Shown in pieces: positions 6,811 to 16,455 of a DNA stretch of 64,000 nucleotides. The stretch is taken from contig NZ_STGA01000028.1 of the NCBI RefSeq assembly GCF_005222835.1, forward strand, positions 124,001 to 188,000. The letters are read 5' to 3'. How positions within the stretch are numbered: the first letter of the stretch is position 1; each line of letters opens with the position of its first letter. The stretch is from Rhizobium sp. FKY42 (GTDB taxonomy: Bacteria > Pseudomonadota > Alphaproteobacteria > Rhizobiales > Rhizobiaceae). The translations under genes were made by a program, and so were the position numbers. The notes under the pieces were generated by a model. The model saw only the letters and a program-made list of their open reading frames with translations, was not told the origin of the DNA and ran no database searches.

Positions 6811-7269
6811 TTACAAAGAGGTAACGTTCCGGTGAGAGATCTTTGAGCGGCCGTGTTTGCGCCAGAAAAGGCCTGCCGTTATTGGGACATAACTCCCCAA
6901 AAGCAATGCCAGCATTATGGTTAGGTCCACTAACGTGCTGTCCTGCTTTGTGGTGACCACGACCACAAAACTTGCCACCAGTATGCCACTCAAAAGATGC
7001 CGTTCAAGCTCTTTCAACCAGGACCTGTATCGGGCTTCGCTGGCCGGAAAATAGGAATCAAGCCCGACGCTCGCAAACATGAACACCGGCACCGTGAGAA
7101 TCTTGAAGAAAAGGAGCCAGGCCGGATCTTTGTGAAAATAGCCGAGAACGCCCAGCAAGGCCGCAAGCCCGATGGATATCAGATACACCGTTGTTAAGCG
7201 AGTTTCCGGCACAGCCAGCCTCCAAATTGTAGCATCTACTATTTTCAGTATGGAAAGCAGCATACACAC
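6811..7269 (-). CDS. Hypothetical integral membrane protein, 152 aa
   Basis: Function not recognised. About four hydrophobic segments are seen (YLISIGLAALLGVLGYF, LLFFKILTVPVFMFAS, LLSGILVASFVVVVTT, LTIMLALLLGSYVPITAGLFW), with a charged loop SEARYRSWLKELERHL between the second and third. Codon use is less biased to G/C-ending codons than in the adjacent polA, suggesting an orphan or acquired gene. The start is uncertain: MCMLL offers two ATGs and no strong SD. It could be a chance ORF, but the clean hydrophobic pattern argues against that. Confidence 0.5.
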   Translation of the reverse strand: MCMLLSILKIVDATIWRLAVPETRLTTVYLISIGLAALLGVLGYFHKDPAWLLFFKILTVPVFMFASVGLDSYFPASEARYRSWLKELERHLLSGILVASFVVVVTTKQDSTLVDLTIMLALLLGSYVPITAGLFWRKHGRSKISHRNVTSL

Positions 7270-7356
7270 AACCTATGTTACTCGCTACTCGGATTTTAGG
7301 GACTAGGAGGCGGCTTGCGATGGACCTTTTGCCGCTACCGCGCTATCCATCCATGC

Positions 7357-10344
7357 ATGAAAAAAGGCGATCATCTTTTCCTTGTCGACGGCTCCGGTTT
7401 CATCTTCCGTGCCTTCCATGCTCTGCCCGCGCTGACCCGCAAGACCGATGGTCTGCCTGTGGGTGCCGTTTCCGGTTTCTGCAACATGTTGTGGAAGCTG
7501 TTGACCAATGCGCGCGATACGAATGTGGGTGTCACGCCGACGCATTTTGCCGTCATCTTCGACTATTCCTCGAAGACCTTCCGCAAGGATCTCTACGACG
7601 CCTACAAGGCCAATCGTTCCGCACCGCCGGAAGAGCTGGTGCCGCAGTTCGGGCTGATCCGTCAGGCCACGCGCGCCTTCAATCTGCCTTGCATCGAGAC
7701 GGAAGGTTTCGAGGCTGATGATATCATCGCAACCTATGCCCGAGCAGCCGAAGCGATCGGCGCTGATGTCACCATCATTTCCTCCGACAAGGACCTGATG
7801 CAGCTCGTCACGCCCAACGTGCATATGTACGACGCGATGAAGGACAAGCAGATCGGCATCCCTGATGTCATCGAGAAATGGGGTGTGCCGCCTGAAAAGA
7901 TGATCGATCTACAGGCCATGGTCGGCGATTCTGTCGATAACGTGCCGGGCATTCCGGGCATCGGCCCGAAGACCGCCGCGCAGCTTCTGGAAGAGTTTGG
8001 CGACCTCGATACGCTTCTCGCCCGCGCTTCGGAAATCAAGCAGGTCAAGCGGCGAGAGAACATCATCGCCAATGCCGATCTCGCCCGTCTGTCCCGCCAG
8101 TTGGTGGCGCTGCGCACCGATGTGCCGCTGGAGCTGGGACTGGATGCGCTGATGCTGGAACCGCAGGATGGGCCAAAGCTCATCGGCTTCCTGAAGGCGA
8201 TGGAATTCGGCACCCTCACCCGCCGTGTCGCCGACGCCTGCGACTGTGATGCGGTGGCCATCGAACCGGCAGAGGTTCTGGTGGAATGGGGGCAGACGGC
8301 CCATGGGCCGGATCTTGATCCGGGCACCTCCCAGAAACAGGATCCTGAGACGCCGCAAGCAGCCACCCCCGCGAAATCCGCCCCTCCGCAATCCGCTGAT
8401 GGTGCCCGCGCCGTGGATGTCGCGGCACAACGGCATGAGGCGTTTTCGAGCCACAAAATCGATCACGCATCCTATGTGACGATCCGCACGGTCGAGAGCC
8501 TGAAGCAGTGGATCGCCGCTGCCCGTGAAACTGGCATCGTGGCCTTCGATACCGAAACGACGTCGCTTGATCCCATGCAGGCCGAGCTGGTGGGCGTTTC
8601 GCTCGCGGTTCAGGACAATACAAAGCAGCCAAACTCCACGGATATTCGCGCCGCCTATATGCCACTCGCCCATAAAGCGGGCGCGGATGATCTGTTCAGC
8701 GATGGCGTGAAGCTTGTTGAAAATCAGGTTCCCATGGCAGAGGCGCTGGCGCTGCTGAAGGAGCTGCTGGAAGATCCTTCAGTCCTCAAGGTCGCGCAGA
8801 ACCTCAAATATGATTACCTCGTCATGAAACGCCACGGCATCAGCATGCAGGGCTTCGATGACACCATGCTGCTCTCCTATGTGCTGGAAGCCGGTGCCGG
8901 CACTCACGGCATGGATGCGCTGTCGGAGCGCTGGCTGGGCCACACACCCATCGCCTACAAGGATGTGGCGGGCAGCGGCAAATCCGCCGTGACTTTCGAT
9001 TATGTCGATATCGACAAGGCAACTGCCTATGCAGCCGAAGATGCCGATGTCACGCTGCGGCTCTGGCTGGTGCTGAAGCCACGTCTGGCAGCCGCAGGCC
9101 TCACCCGCGTTTATGAGCGTCTGGAGCGCCCGCTTGTGCCGGTTCTGGCGCATATGGAAGAGCGCGGCATCACCATCGACCGGCAGATTCTCTCGCGCCT
9201 TTCCGGCGAACTGGCCCAGAAGGCCGCCAGCTTCGAAGACGAGATCTATGAGCTGGCGGGTGAGCGTTTCAACATCGGCTCGCCGAAACAGCTGGGCGAT
9301 ATTCTGTTCGGCAAGATGAACCTGCCGGGCGGCTCCAAAACCAAGACTGGCCAATGGTCCACCTCCGCACAGGTGCTGGAAGATCTCGCGGCGCAAGGCG
9401 AGCCGCTGCCGCGCAAGATTGTCGATTGGCGCCAGCTCACCAAGCTGAAAAGCACCTATACGGATGCCCTGCCCTCCTACGTTCATCCGCAGACTAAGCG
9501 GGTGCACACGTCCTATTCGCTGGCCTCCACCACCACGGGCCGTCTTTCCTCATCCGAGCCGAACCTGCAGAACATTCCGGTGCGCAACGCCGAAGGCCGC
9601 AAGATCCGCACCGCCTTTATCTCGACACCGGGTCATAGGCTGCTGTCTGCTGATTACAGCCAGATCGAACTGCGCGTGCTTGCCCATGTGGCCGATATTC
9701 CGCAGCTGCGACAGGCCTTTGCCGATGGCATCGATATTCATGCCATGACGGCATCGGAAATGTTCGGTGTTCCGGTAGAAGGCATGCCGTCAGAGGTTCG
9801 CCGCCGCGCCAAGGCCATCAACTTCGGCATCATTTACGGCATCTCGGCCTTCGGCCTTGCCAATCAGCTGTCCATTGAGCGCTCGGAAGCAGGCGAATAC
9901 ATCAAGAAGTATTTCGAGCGCTTCCCCGGCATCCGCGATTATATGGAAAGCACCAAGGCCTTTGCGCGCGATAATGGTTATGTGGAAACCATTTTCGGTC
10001 GCCGCGCCCATTATCCGGAGATCAAGTCCTCCAATCCTTCCGTGCGGGCCTTCAACGAACGCGCTGCGATCAATGCGCCCATTCAAGGGTCAGCGGCAGA
10101 TGTCATCCGCCGCGCCATGGTGCAGATCGAGCCGGCACTTGCTAAATCTGGTTTGGGCGAGAAGGTGCGGATGCTGCTTCAGGTCCACGATGAATTGATT
10201 TTCGAAGTAGAAGACGAGGCGGTGGATACGGCCATGCCGGTCATCGTTGATACAATGGAAAACGCCGCCATGCCGGCACTGGAACTCAAGGTTCCCTTGA
10301 AGGTGGATGCGCGGGCAGCGTCAAACTGGGACGAAGCGCACTGA
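7357..10344 (+). CDS. polA: DNA polymerase I
   Basis: 995 residues with all three domains. The 5'-3' flap nuclease covers about 1-300 (LFLVDGSGFIFRAFHALP, EADDIIATYA, SSDKDLMQLV, GDSVDNVPGIPGIGPKTA). The 3'-5' proofreading domain (about 370-570) keeps its acidic residues (VAFDTETTSLD, NLKYDYLVM, YAAEDADVTLRL), so proofreading should be active. The polymerase domain (about 600-995) has LLSADYSQIELRVLAH (motif A), RRRAKAINFGIIYGIS (motif B) and LQVHDELIFEV (motif C). It fills gaps in excision repair and replaces RNA primers. A Pro/Ala/Gln-rich linker lies near residues 320-355. The start at 7357 (MKKGDHLFLVDGS) is chosen for homology; the SD is poor. Confidence 0.97.
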   Translation: MKKGDHLFLVDGSGFIFRAFHALPALTRKTDGLPVGAVSGFCNMLWKLLTNARDTNVGVTPTHFAVIFDYSSKTFRKDLYDAYKANRSAPPEELVPQFGLIRQATRAFNLPCIETEGFEADDIIATYARAAEAIGADVTIISSDKDLMQLVTPNVHMYDAMKDKQIGIPDVIEKWGVPPEKMIDLQAMVGDSVDNVPGIPGIGPKTAAQLLEEFGDLDTLLARASEIKQVKRRENIIANADLARLSRQLVALRTDVPLELGLDALMLEPQDGPKLIGFLKAMEFGTLTRRVADACDCDAVAIEPAEVLVEWGQTAHGPDLDPGTSQKQDPETPQAATPAKSAPPQSADGARAVDVAAQRHEAFSSHKIDHASYVTIRTVESLKQWIAAARETGIVAFDTETTSLDPMQAELVGVSLAVQDNTKQPNSTDIRAAYMPLAHKAGADDLFSDGVKLVENQVPMAEALALLKELLEDPSVLKVAQNLKYDYLVMKRHGISMQGFDDTMLLSYVLEAGAGTHGMDALSERWLGHTPIAYKDVAGSGKSAVTFDYVDIDKATAYAAEDADVTLRLWLVLKPRLAAAGLTRVYERLERPLVPVLAHMEERGITIDRQILSRLSGELAQKAASFEDEIYELAGERFNIGSPKQLGDILFGKMNLPGGSKTKTGQWSTSAQVLEDLAAQGEPLPRKIVDWRQLTKLKSTYTDALPSYVHPQTKRVHTSYSLASTTTGRLSSSEPNLQNIPVRNAEGRKIRTAFISTPGHRLLSADYSQIELRVLAHVADIPQLRQAFADGIDIHAMTASEMFGVPVEGMPSEVRRRAKAINFGIIYGISAFGLANQLSIERSEAGEYIKKYFERFPGIRDYMESTKAFARDNGYVETIFGRRAHYPEIKSSNPSVRAFNERAAINAPIQGSAADVIRRAMVQIEPALAKSGLGEKVRMLLQVHDELIFEVEDEAVDTAMPVIVDTMENAAMPALELKVPLKVDARAASNWDEAH

Positions 10345-10354
10345 TCGAACGGGA

Positions 10355-10657
10355 TCAGTGCGATTGCGAGTAGAGGCTCTCAATGGTAATACCCAGCAGG
10401 CGGTGCGCATAGTCGCGGGCGGCCTCACGGGTCTGATCAGAAACGCCGAGTTCGTTGCAGCGCTGGTCCACCGTCTCGACGATGAGTCCCGCCATGCCGC
10501 GCGCGGCTTCCGTATCCGCGTTCTCGGACGTGTCCATCGCCATTGCCAAGGCCGACATCGACACGATTTCCAGCACCACAATGCGTGCTTCGAGGGCGGA
10601 AACGCGATCAAGGCCCGCCTCGGCCTTGATGTGTTTCATCGATCGAAGTTCGTCCAT
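10355..10657 (-). CDS. Conserved hypothetical protein, 100 aa
   Basis: Function not recognised. It is a mostly helical acidic protein with a leucine/valine-rich N-terminal half (LDRVSALEARIVVLEIVSMSALAMAM) and no membrane segment or metal motif. It converges on polA, with 10 bases between stop codons. Codon use matches core genes. It resembles small uncharacterised rhizobial proteins found next to polA, but this is from memory. Confidence 0.6.
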   Translation of the reverse strand: MDELRSMKHIKAEAGLDRVSALEARIVVLEIVSMSALAMAMDTSENADTEAARGMAGLIVETVDQRCNELGVSDQTREAARDYAHRLLGITIESLYSQSH

Positions 10658-10770
10658 TCCTGTTCTCCCTGCCTTGGCGCTACCGGCTCCTTTCGCCGGT
10701 GATCCGGGAGAAACTCATTTCCGCCGCAGTCGTTCCCGATCCGCCGACAATCCGCACGGCGAACATCGTT

Positions 10771-11910
10771 TCAGGCAATCCGGTTGCCGTTTCGCCACAC
10801 TGCGCGGCTGACGGGCACGCCGTGCTGGCGGTGAACCCGCACCAGATCGGCCTTCGCACCTTCGGCGATGCGACCGCGATCCGAAAGTCCCACAGCATCC
10901 GCTGGTGTTCTCGTAACCATGGCAATCGCGCGCGGCAGATCGAGACCTTCTACGGTATCGGCCAGAATGAAAGGCGCATGCAGCAGGCTGAAGGGCACAT
11001 AATCGGAGGAGAGAACATCCAGCAGGCCGAGTTCCGCCAGATCACGGGCGGCAATATTGCCGGAGTGCGATTTGCCCCGCACCACATTGGGTGCGCCCAT
11101 GAGAACGCTGAGACCGGCCTGATGCGAGGCCTGTGCCGCCTCAATACTGGTTGGAAACTCCGCGACGCGCACACCATGGCCCAGCGCCTCATCTACATGG
11201 GCAAGCGTTGCATCATCATGGCTCGCCACAACGATACCATTTGCGGCGCAGCGTTCAGCAAGTGCATCACGATGCTTGGCCGAATAGAGAGCGGAGGCTT
11301 CCATCCGGCGTTGTGTGAAGGCGCGGAAGGTTTCGTCATCAAGACCGCGCTTCTTCTGATAGAAGAAAATATACTGATCCAGCGTCTGGAACTGCCGTTG
11401 TCCCGGCGCATGATCCATCAGCGAGGCAAGGCGCACATTGGTGTCGCCTTCGAAATCCGAAAACTGATCCAGCACGTCCGGGCACGGCACTTCGCAGCGC
11501 AAATGCAGGAAATGCTCTGCTCTCAGCCGACCCTCGTTCTGCGCCTGTTCGATGACATTGGCGAGATCCCGCATCTCACCGCGTGCAAAGCCGCCCGCTT
11601 CGTCAGATCCCAAACGCAGGCAATCGAAGACCGTGGTGATACCGGAGGTGGCAATCTGCGCATCATGCGCCTGCAAGGCGGCAGTCAGGTCCCATTTCAC
11701 CCCCGGTCGCGGGGCATAATGGGTTTCGAGATGATCGGTATGCAGCTCCACAAGACCGGGAATGAGGTAATCGCCCTCGAAATCCTCGCCGGTTCGTGTC
11801 GCGGTCTCGCTGATGTCTGCGATTCGGCCATCCCGGACAACAACTGCGCCGTGCACAACCTGGTCCGGCAGAACGATCCTTGCATGGGTGAAGACGTGTT
11901 CGCGGCTCAT
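10771..11910 (-). CDS. phnM: Alpha-D-ribose 1-methylphosphonate 5-triphosphate diphosphatase
   Basis: 379 residues of the amidohydrolase superfamily. PhnM removes diphosphate from ribose methylphosphonate triphosphate, the step before C-P bond cleavage. Visible features are the metal-binding ELHTDHLETH motif (around residue 55), VFDCLRLGSD, VASHDDATLAHVDEA (conserved His/Asp) and SSDYVPFSLLHAPF near the C-terminus. It overlaps the upstream DUF1045 gene by 4 bases (ATGA), so the two are co-translated. No other C-P lyase gene is adjacent. Confidence 0.93.
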   Translation of the reverse strand: MSREHVFTHARIVLPDQVVHGAVVVRDGRIADISETATRTGEDFEGDYLIPGLVELHTDHLETHYAPRPGVKWDLTAALQAHDAQIATSGITTVFDCLRLGSDEAGGFARGEMRDLANVIEQAQNEGRLRAEHFLHLRCEVPCPDVLDQFSDFEGDTNVRLASLMDHAPGQRQFQTLDQYIFFYQKKRGLDDETFRAFTQRRMEASALYSAKHRDALAERCAANGIVVASHDDATLAHVDEALGHGVRVAEFPTSIEAAQASHQAGLSVLMGAPNVVRGKSHSGNIAARDLAELGLLDVLSSDYVPFSLLHAPFILADTVEGLDLPRAIAMVTRTPADAVGLSDRGRIAEGAKADLVRVHRQHGVPVSRAVWRNGNRIA

Positions 11911-12605
11911 GAGCGATCTCCCGTACCACGCAAAGCTGCGTGGCGAAGAATAGTGAAGGAAGCTCCCCGTTCGGGCTCCTCAAACAGGCCGAGATCCTCG
12001 ATCGACAGAGGCTTACCCAGATGGTCGGCAAAGACCGCCTGCAGGATCTCCCGCACCCTTGACTTATGGTCATCCTCGACAGGCCCGGTCAACGTCATGT
12101 GAAAACGAAACTCCTCGAATACATAAGGATAGCCCCACCGCTCCAGGAGTTCCCGCTGGCGCGCACTCAGCCTGTCCGGCTTGCGCCGTGCCATGTCATC
12201 GGCAGAAAGCGGAGCGCGCCAGGGCTCGAACGCTTCCACGACCTGATCGCACAGGTGATTGATTCCTTCGCTTCCGCCGCCACAGGTCAGCGCGAAAAAG
12301 GGTCCTATTTCCGTCAGTTCCAGCCTCGGAATCAATGTTGGCGGCTGACGATTGCAGAATTCTTCGAAGAACACTTCCAGTGGCCCTTGCGTCTTGCCGG
12401 AGACCAGCGCGAAGGGTGCTTTCAACGTCGCATGGAATCCGTAACGGGCCGGCTCCGCCGTCAAGAGCCTATGGTCCTCGGCGGGCAGTCCGGCCGTATT
12501 CGCGCCGGTTCCAAGCGTTCCAAACGCACTGCGTCCCAACCAGGCGCTGGCGGCCTGTGTGAGGGCATGGTCTGCGGGTGGAGTGAAGTAGATGGCATAA
12601 CGCAT
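11907..12605 (-). CDS. DUF1045 phosphonate-operon protein (2H phosphoesterase fold)
   Basis: 232 residues, a protein long associated with C-P lyase operons. Two His-x-Thr type motifs of the 2H phosphoesterase superfamily are present: YGFHATLKAPF (about residue 55) and FRFHMTLTGPV (about 165). These enzymes often hydrolyse cyclic phosphates, so a role on a cyclic ribose phosphate intermediate is plausible but not shown. The start MRYAIYFTP at 12605 is chosen as the family N-terminus; the frame runs further upstream. The stop overlaps phnM by 4 bases. Confidence 0.88.
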   Translation of the reverse strand: MRYAIYFTPPADHALTQAASAWLGRSAFGTLGTGANTAGLPAEDHRLLTAEPARYGFHATLKAPFALVSGKTQGPLEVFFEEFCNRQPPTLIPRLELTEIGPFFALTCGGGSEGINHLCDQVVEAFEPWRAPLSADDMARRKPDRLSARQRELLERWGYPYVFEEFRFHMTLTGPVEDDHKSRVREILQAVFADHLGKPLSIEDLGLFEEPERGASFTILRHAALRGTGDRS

Positions 12606-12779
12606 GCGGGGTCTTGACCTGTTCCGGCGGATCGACAATCAGCTCTACAAACAGGATGTTTATGACATTTCTGATGTGGTCCCATGCAACTTATGTTGCG
12701 GGCTGAAATGAAAATCCAATCGCCTTTGCAACCAAAACGGTTTCTTCTGCATTCTAGCGGAAACAGAAGGAGAATGACG

Positions 12780-12863
12780 ATGGATGTGGAAATCCTGATG
12801 GCGACCTTCATGGCAGTTTTCGCAGCAAGCGGTGTGCTCACTGCCTACTGGTACGCCAAGTAA
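12780..12863 (+). CDS. Very small single-pass membrane protein, 27 aa
   Basis: A 28-codon frame encodes MDVEILMATFMAVF, then AASGVLTAYWYAK: short N-terminus, one hydrophobic helix covering most of the protein, and a Trp-Tyr-Ala-Lys end. AGGAG lies exactly 7 bases before the ATG, a better SD than many larger genes here. It stands alone between the divergent DUF1045 gene and gpmA. Small proteins of this shape often bind larger membrane complexes as regulators; no partner is evident. TTGCAA near 12726 may be its -35 box. Confidence 0.6.
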   Translation: MDVEILMATFMAVFAASGVLTAYWYAK

Positions 12864-12950
12864 GAATCTAGTCGCAATCCCCGGAAGCGGTGCTGATGCG
12901 TGCAAGATCCGCCGCCCTTCCCCTCCGGATTATCCCCTGATCCGGATGGC

Positions 12951-12983
12951 AAGCGGCCCCGCCGAGCAATCGCGGGGCCGCTT
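12951..12983. terminator. Strong GC-rich hairpin between the small membrane protein and gpmA
   Basis: A perfect 12-bp stem (AAGCGGCCCCGC / GCGGGGCCGCTT) with a 9-base loop, between convergent genes. On the plus strand TTTCAT follows; on the minus strand there is no T-run. A second hairpin (TCCGGAT / ATCCGGA, about 12925-12947) precedes it. Confidence 0.65.
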
Positions 12984-12998
12984 TCATGTGATCAGTAA

Positions 12999-13634
12999 TT
13001 AATGCGCGCCGGACATATCGCCCAGAACATCCTTGGACGCGACGGTGGAATCGGCATTCAGCTTGTAGACCATCGGCACGCCGGTCGCGAGGTTGAGCTT
13101 CAGGATCTTTTCCTTGGACAGACGATCGAGAACCATCACCAGCGAGCGCAGCGAATTGCCGTGCGCGGCCACCAGAACCGTCTGGCCCTTCAGCACGCGC
13201 GGCAGGATCTCCGTCAGGTAATAGGGCCAGACGCGAGCGCCGGTGTCGCGCAGCGATTCGCCACCCGGAGGCGGAATGTCGTAGGAACGACGCCAGATGT
13301 GAACCTGCTCCTCGCCCCACTTGGCGCGCGCGTCATCCTTGTTGAGGCCGGAAAGATCGCCATAATCACGCTCGTTGAGGGCTAGATCGCGGATCGTCTC
13401 GAGACCGCTTTGCCCCACCTGCTCCAGAACGATGCGGCAGGTTTCCTGCGCACGCCTCAGTTCAGAGGTAAAGGCGATATCAAACTTGATGCCCGTCTCG
13501 GCCAGTGCCTGACCGCCTGCGGTGGCTTCCTGCACGCCAAGCTCGGTCAGTTCCGGGTCTTTCCAGCCGGTGAACAGGTTCTTCAGGTTCCAGTCGCTCT
13601 GTCCGTGACGGACGAGCACGAGAGTTCCGCTCAT
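12999..13634 (-). CDS. gpmA: 2,3-bisphosphoglycerate-dependent phosphoglycerate mutase
   Basis: 211 residues. It interconverts 3- and 2-phosphoglycerate in glycolysis and gluconeogenesis. The phosphohistidine motif [10 protein letters not shown] is at residue 6-15; [43 protein letters not shown] and the second catalytic His in [12 protein letters not shown] are intact. It is a compact dPGM as in other rhizobia, shorter than the 250-residue E. coli enzyme. It lies 24 bases downstream of dapB on the same strand, so the two are probably co-transcribed. Confidence 0.95.
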   Translation of the reverse strand: MSGTLVLVRHGQSDWNLKNLFTGWKDPELTELGVQEATAGGQALAETGIKFDIAFTSELRRAQETCRIVLEQVGQSGLETIRDLALNERDYGDLSGLNKDDARAKWGEEQVHIWRRSYDIPPPGGESLRDTGARVWPYYLTEILPRVLKGQTVLVAAHGNSLRSLVMVLDRLSKEKILKLNLATGVPMVYKLNADSTVASKDVLGDMSGAH

Positions 13635-13658
13635 GAATTCCTCCAGATATAAAGGTGA

Positions 13659-14480
13659 TCAGCTGTTGAGCCCGAGTACATCGAGCATGGTATAGAAACC
13701 CGGCTTTTGCGGATGCGCCCACAGGGCTGCGGCCACGGCACCACGGGCAAAAATCGAGCGGTCTCCGGCACTGTGCGAGAGCGTCACGATCTCACCCTCG
13801 CCTGCGAAAAGAACCGAATGTTCGCCGATGACCGAGCCGCCGCGTAGCGTGGCAAAGCCGATGGAGCCCGCTTCACGCGCACCGGTATGACCGTCGCGCA
13901 CGCGAACGGAATGCTCTTTCAAGGCAATTCCGCGACCCTTGGCAGCCGCTTCGCCCAGCAGAAGGGCGGTGCCGGAAGGCGCGTCCACCTTGTGCTTGTG
14001 GTGCATTTCCAGCACTTCGATGTCCCAGCCTGCCGCGGGCAGCGCGCGCGCCGCCTGCTCTGCCAGAACACCCAGCAGGTTCACGCCGAGGCTCATATTG
14101 CCGGATTTGACGATACGGGCATGGCGCGCTGCCGCCTGAAATCTCTCCTCATCAGCTTCAGAACACCCTGTCGTGCCGATCACATGGACGATGCGGGCCT
14201 GGGCAGCGAGACCGGCGAAAGAAACACTGGCTGCGGGAGAGGTGAAATCCAGAACGCCATCCGCATGCAGGAAGGCCTCGAGCGGGTCGGATGTCACCGG
14301 CACGCCAATGAAACCGGCACCGGCCATTTCGCCCGCATCCTTGCCAATGAAGGGTGAGCCTTCGCGCTCGATGGCCGCATGAAGTTTAGCGCCTTTCGTT
14401 TCCTGAATGATGCGGATCAGGGTCTGGCCCATGCGCCCTGCGGCGCCGACGACCACCAGCTTCATGTCATGCTCGCTCAT
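13659..14480 (-). CDS. dapB: 4-hydroxy-tetrahydrodipicolinate reductase
   Basis: 273 residues. It catalyses the NAD(P)H-dependent reduction in lysine and diaminopimelate synthesis. The Rossmann motif [11 protein letters not shown] is near the N-terminus; the DapB signature [20 protein letters not shown] carries the catalytic His and Lys; DFTSPAA and [11 protein letters not shown] line the cofactor site. MSEHDMKL is the likely start; Met-6 is the alternative. It lies between the ABC exporter and gpmA with gaps of about 30 and 24 bases. Confidence 0.96.
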   Translation of the reverse strand: MSEHDMKLVVVGAAGRMGQTLIRIIQETKGAKLHAAIEREGSPFIGKDAGEMAGAGFIGVPVTSDPLEAFLHADGVLDFTSPAASVSFAGLAAQARIVHVIGTTGCSEADEERFQAAARHARIVKSGNMSLGVNLLGVLAEQAARALPAAGWDIEVLEMHHKHKVDAPSGTALLLGEAAAKGRGIALKEHSVRVRDGHTGAREAGSIGFATLRGGSVIGEHSVLFAGEGEIVTLSHSAGDRSIFARGAVAAALWAHPQKPGFYTMLDVLGLNS

Positions 14481-14510
14481 TGGAAAGTCTGTTCTCCATT
14501 CAGGATCTGA

Positions 14511-16301
14511 TCAGTTCGGCGACTGAAGATTGTTGAGGCGAGCGTAAAGCCCGTCCTGACGGCGTGCAAGCTCCTCGTGGCTGCCTTCCTCGACAACGCG
14601 GCCTTCGGCCATCACAACGATCTTGTCGGCCTTCACAACGGTTGAGAGCCGATGGGCGACCACCACGACGGTTCGCCCATTCATCGCCGTTTCCAGCGCC
14701 TTCTGCACAGCCGCTTCCGATTCATTGTCGAGTGCCGATGTGGCTTCGTCGAGCAGAAGAATAGGGGCATTGCGCACCAGCGCACGGGCGATCGAAAGCC
14801 GCTGGCGCTGCCCTCCGGAGAGCGTCACGCCGTTTTCGCCGACGGGCGTGTCATAGCCTTGCGGCTGCGCCAGGATGAAATCATGCGCATAGGCAAGCTT
14901 GGCCGCCTCTTCCACTTCCCCGTCCGTCGCCTCCGGGCGTCCATAGCGGATGTTGTCGCGGATCGTGCCTTCGAAAAGATAGGGCTGCTGCGAGACATAG
15001 GCGATATGACGGCGAAGCGATGTCTTGGTGACTTTTGCGATGTCCTGCCCGTCGATCAGGATCGACCCTTCCGCCGGATCATAGAAACGGGGAATGAGCG
15101 CAATGATCGTCGATTTTCCGGCACCGGATGGACCCACCAGAGCGGTTGTCTTGCCGCCCTCGGCGGTGATGCTCACACCACGCAGCACCGGTTCGGTGGA
15201 CCCGTAGCGGAATACGACATCGCGCAGCTCGACGGCCGCGGCAGTAATCACGAGATCCTTGGCATCCGTATGCTCCCGCTGCATCGGCTGGAGATCGAGA
15301 AGGTCATAGATCATGCGCGCATTGACAACGGCGCGTTCGATATTGACCTGCAGTTTCGCAAGGCGACGCGCCGGGTCATAGGCCATCAGAAGCGCGGTCA
15401 CGAAGGAGAAGAAGGCGCCCGGCGGCACGTCATTGTAGATCGAGCGGAAGGCTGCATAGGCCAGAACGCTGGAGATCGCTACGCCGGCGAAGGTTTCCGT
15501 CAGGGGCGCCGTGCGTTCCGAGAGACGGGCGATCCGGTTGGCGCGGTTTTCCGCCGAGCCAATGATGGAATTGACCTTGCGGCTCAGTTCCTGCTCCATC
15601 GTAAACGCCTTGACGATGGAAATGCCCTGGATGGTCTCCTGCATGGCGCCGACAACATGGCTGTTGAACTCGACAGACTCGCGGGTCGCGCTGCGCAGAC
15701 GCTTCGAAACATAGCGCAACGCATACAGAAGTGGCGGAGCGACGAAGAAGACGATGAGCGAGAGGATCCAGTCCTTGCTGATCATCACGCCGATCAAGGC
15801 AATCAGCGTCAGCAGATCGCGCGAGGTGGAGGTGATCGTCAGGTTCATGACGTCGCGGATACCGTTGACGTTCTGGCTGATCTGCGCTGCCAAATGGGCC
15901 GAACGGGATTCGTTGTAGAAACCGACAGACAGCTTCATCAAATGGTCGTAAAGGCGGCGCTGATAGACGGCGACGATGTTGTTGCCGATCTTTGAAAGCG
16001 TCACCGCTTCAAAATAGGAGGCGAAGCCGCGAATGAGAAAGGCAACGAAGATCGAGCCGCAGATAAGCAGAACGAGATCGGCGCGCTTGTTGGCGAAGGC
16101 CTCGTTGACCACAGACTCCATGATCCAGGCCGTAAAGGCCGTGGACAGCGCGACGAGCACAAGACAGCTGATGGCGAAAGCATAGCCCTTGACGTGCTCG
16201 CGCCCGTTTTCGGCAATAATGCGCTTCAACATGCTGGTGACTGTGCCGGCATCGACGCGGGACGCGGCCAGTCTGTCTTTTTCGCTTTGCTCCAACAGCA
16301 A
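14511..16301 (-). CDS. ABC transporter, fused permease and ATPase (MsbA/exporter type)
   Basis: 596-residue half-transporter. The N-terminal membrane domain of about six segments (residues 40-330) includes YAFAISCLVLVALSTAFTAW and ILSLIVFFVAPPLLYALRYV. The C-terminal ATPase has Walker A GPSGAGKSTI, Q-loop VSQQPYLFEG, signature LSGGQRQRLSIARAL, Walker B ILLLDEATSALD and H-loop VAHRLSTV. This is the lipid/multidrug exporter family (MsbA, LmrA). The hydrophilic N-terminus before the first segment is about 40 residues. Substrate unknown. It is 30 bases upstream of dapB. Confidence 0.9.
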   Translation of the reverse strand: MLLEQSEKDRLAASRVDAGTVTSMLKRIIAENGREHVKGYAFAISCLVLVALSTAFTAWIMESVVNEAFANKRADLVLLICGSIFVAFLIRGFASYFEAVTLSKIGNNIVAVYQRRLYDHLMKLSVGFYNESRSAHLAAQISQNVNGIRDVMNLTITSTSRDLLTLIALIGVMISKDWILSLIVFFVAPPLLYALRYVSKRLRSATRESVEFNSHVVGAMQETIQGISIVKAFTMEQELSRKVNSIIGSAENRANRIARLSERTAPLTETFAGVAISSVLAYAAFRSIYNDVPPGAFFSFVTALLMAYDPARRLAKLQVNIERAVVNARMIYDLLDLQPMQREHTDAKDLVITAAAVELRDVVFRYGSTEPVLRGVSITAEGGKTTALVGPSGAGKSTIIALIPRFYDPAEGSILIDGQDIAKVTKTSLRRHIAYVSQQPYLFEGTIRDNIRYGRPEATDGEVEEAAKLAYAHDFILAQPQGYDTPVGENGVTLSGGQRQRLSIARALVRNAPILLLDEATSALDNESEAAVQKALETAMNGRTVVVVAHRLSTVVKADKIVVMAEGRVVEEGSHEELARRQDGLYARLNNLQSPN

Positions 16302-16455
16302 TGTCCCATTTGACGAGGCGGCGAAATTGCCAAACTCACGCCGGTCTTAGCCAGTCCGTGCCTGTTTTGCTAGCACACCATTGCGTGTCAGCCGTGCTGT
16401 TGCTGCAAGGTGTTCCCGCCTTGCAACAGAAAGCACAGAGCGGGTATCGCCTGCT

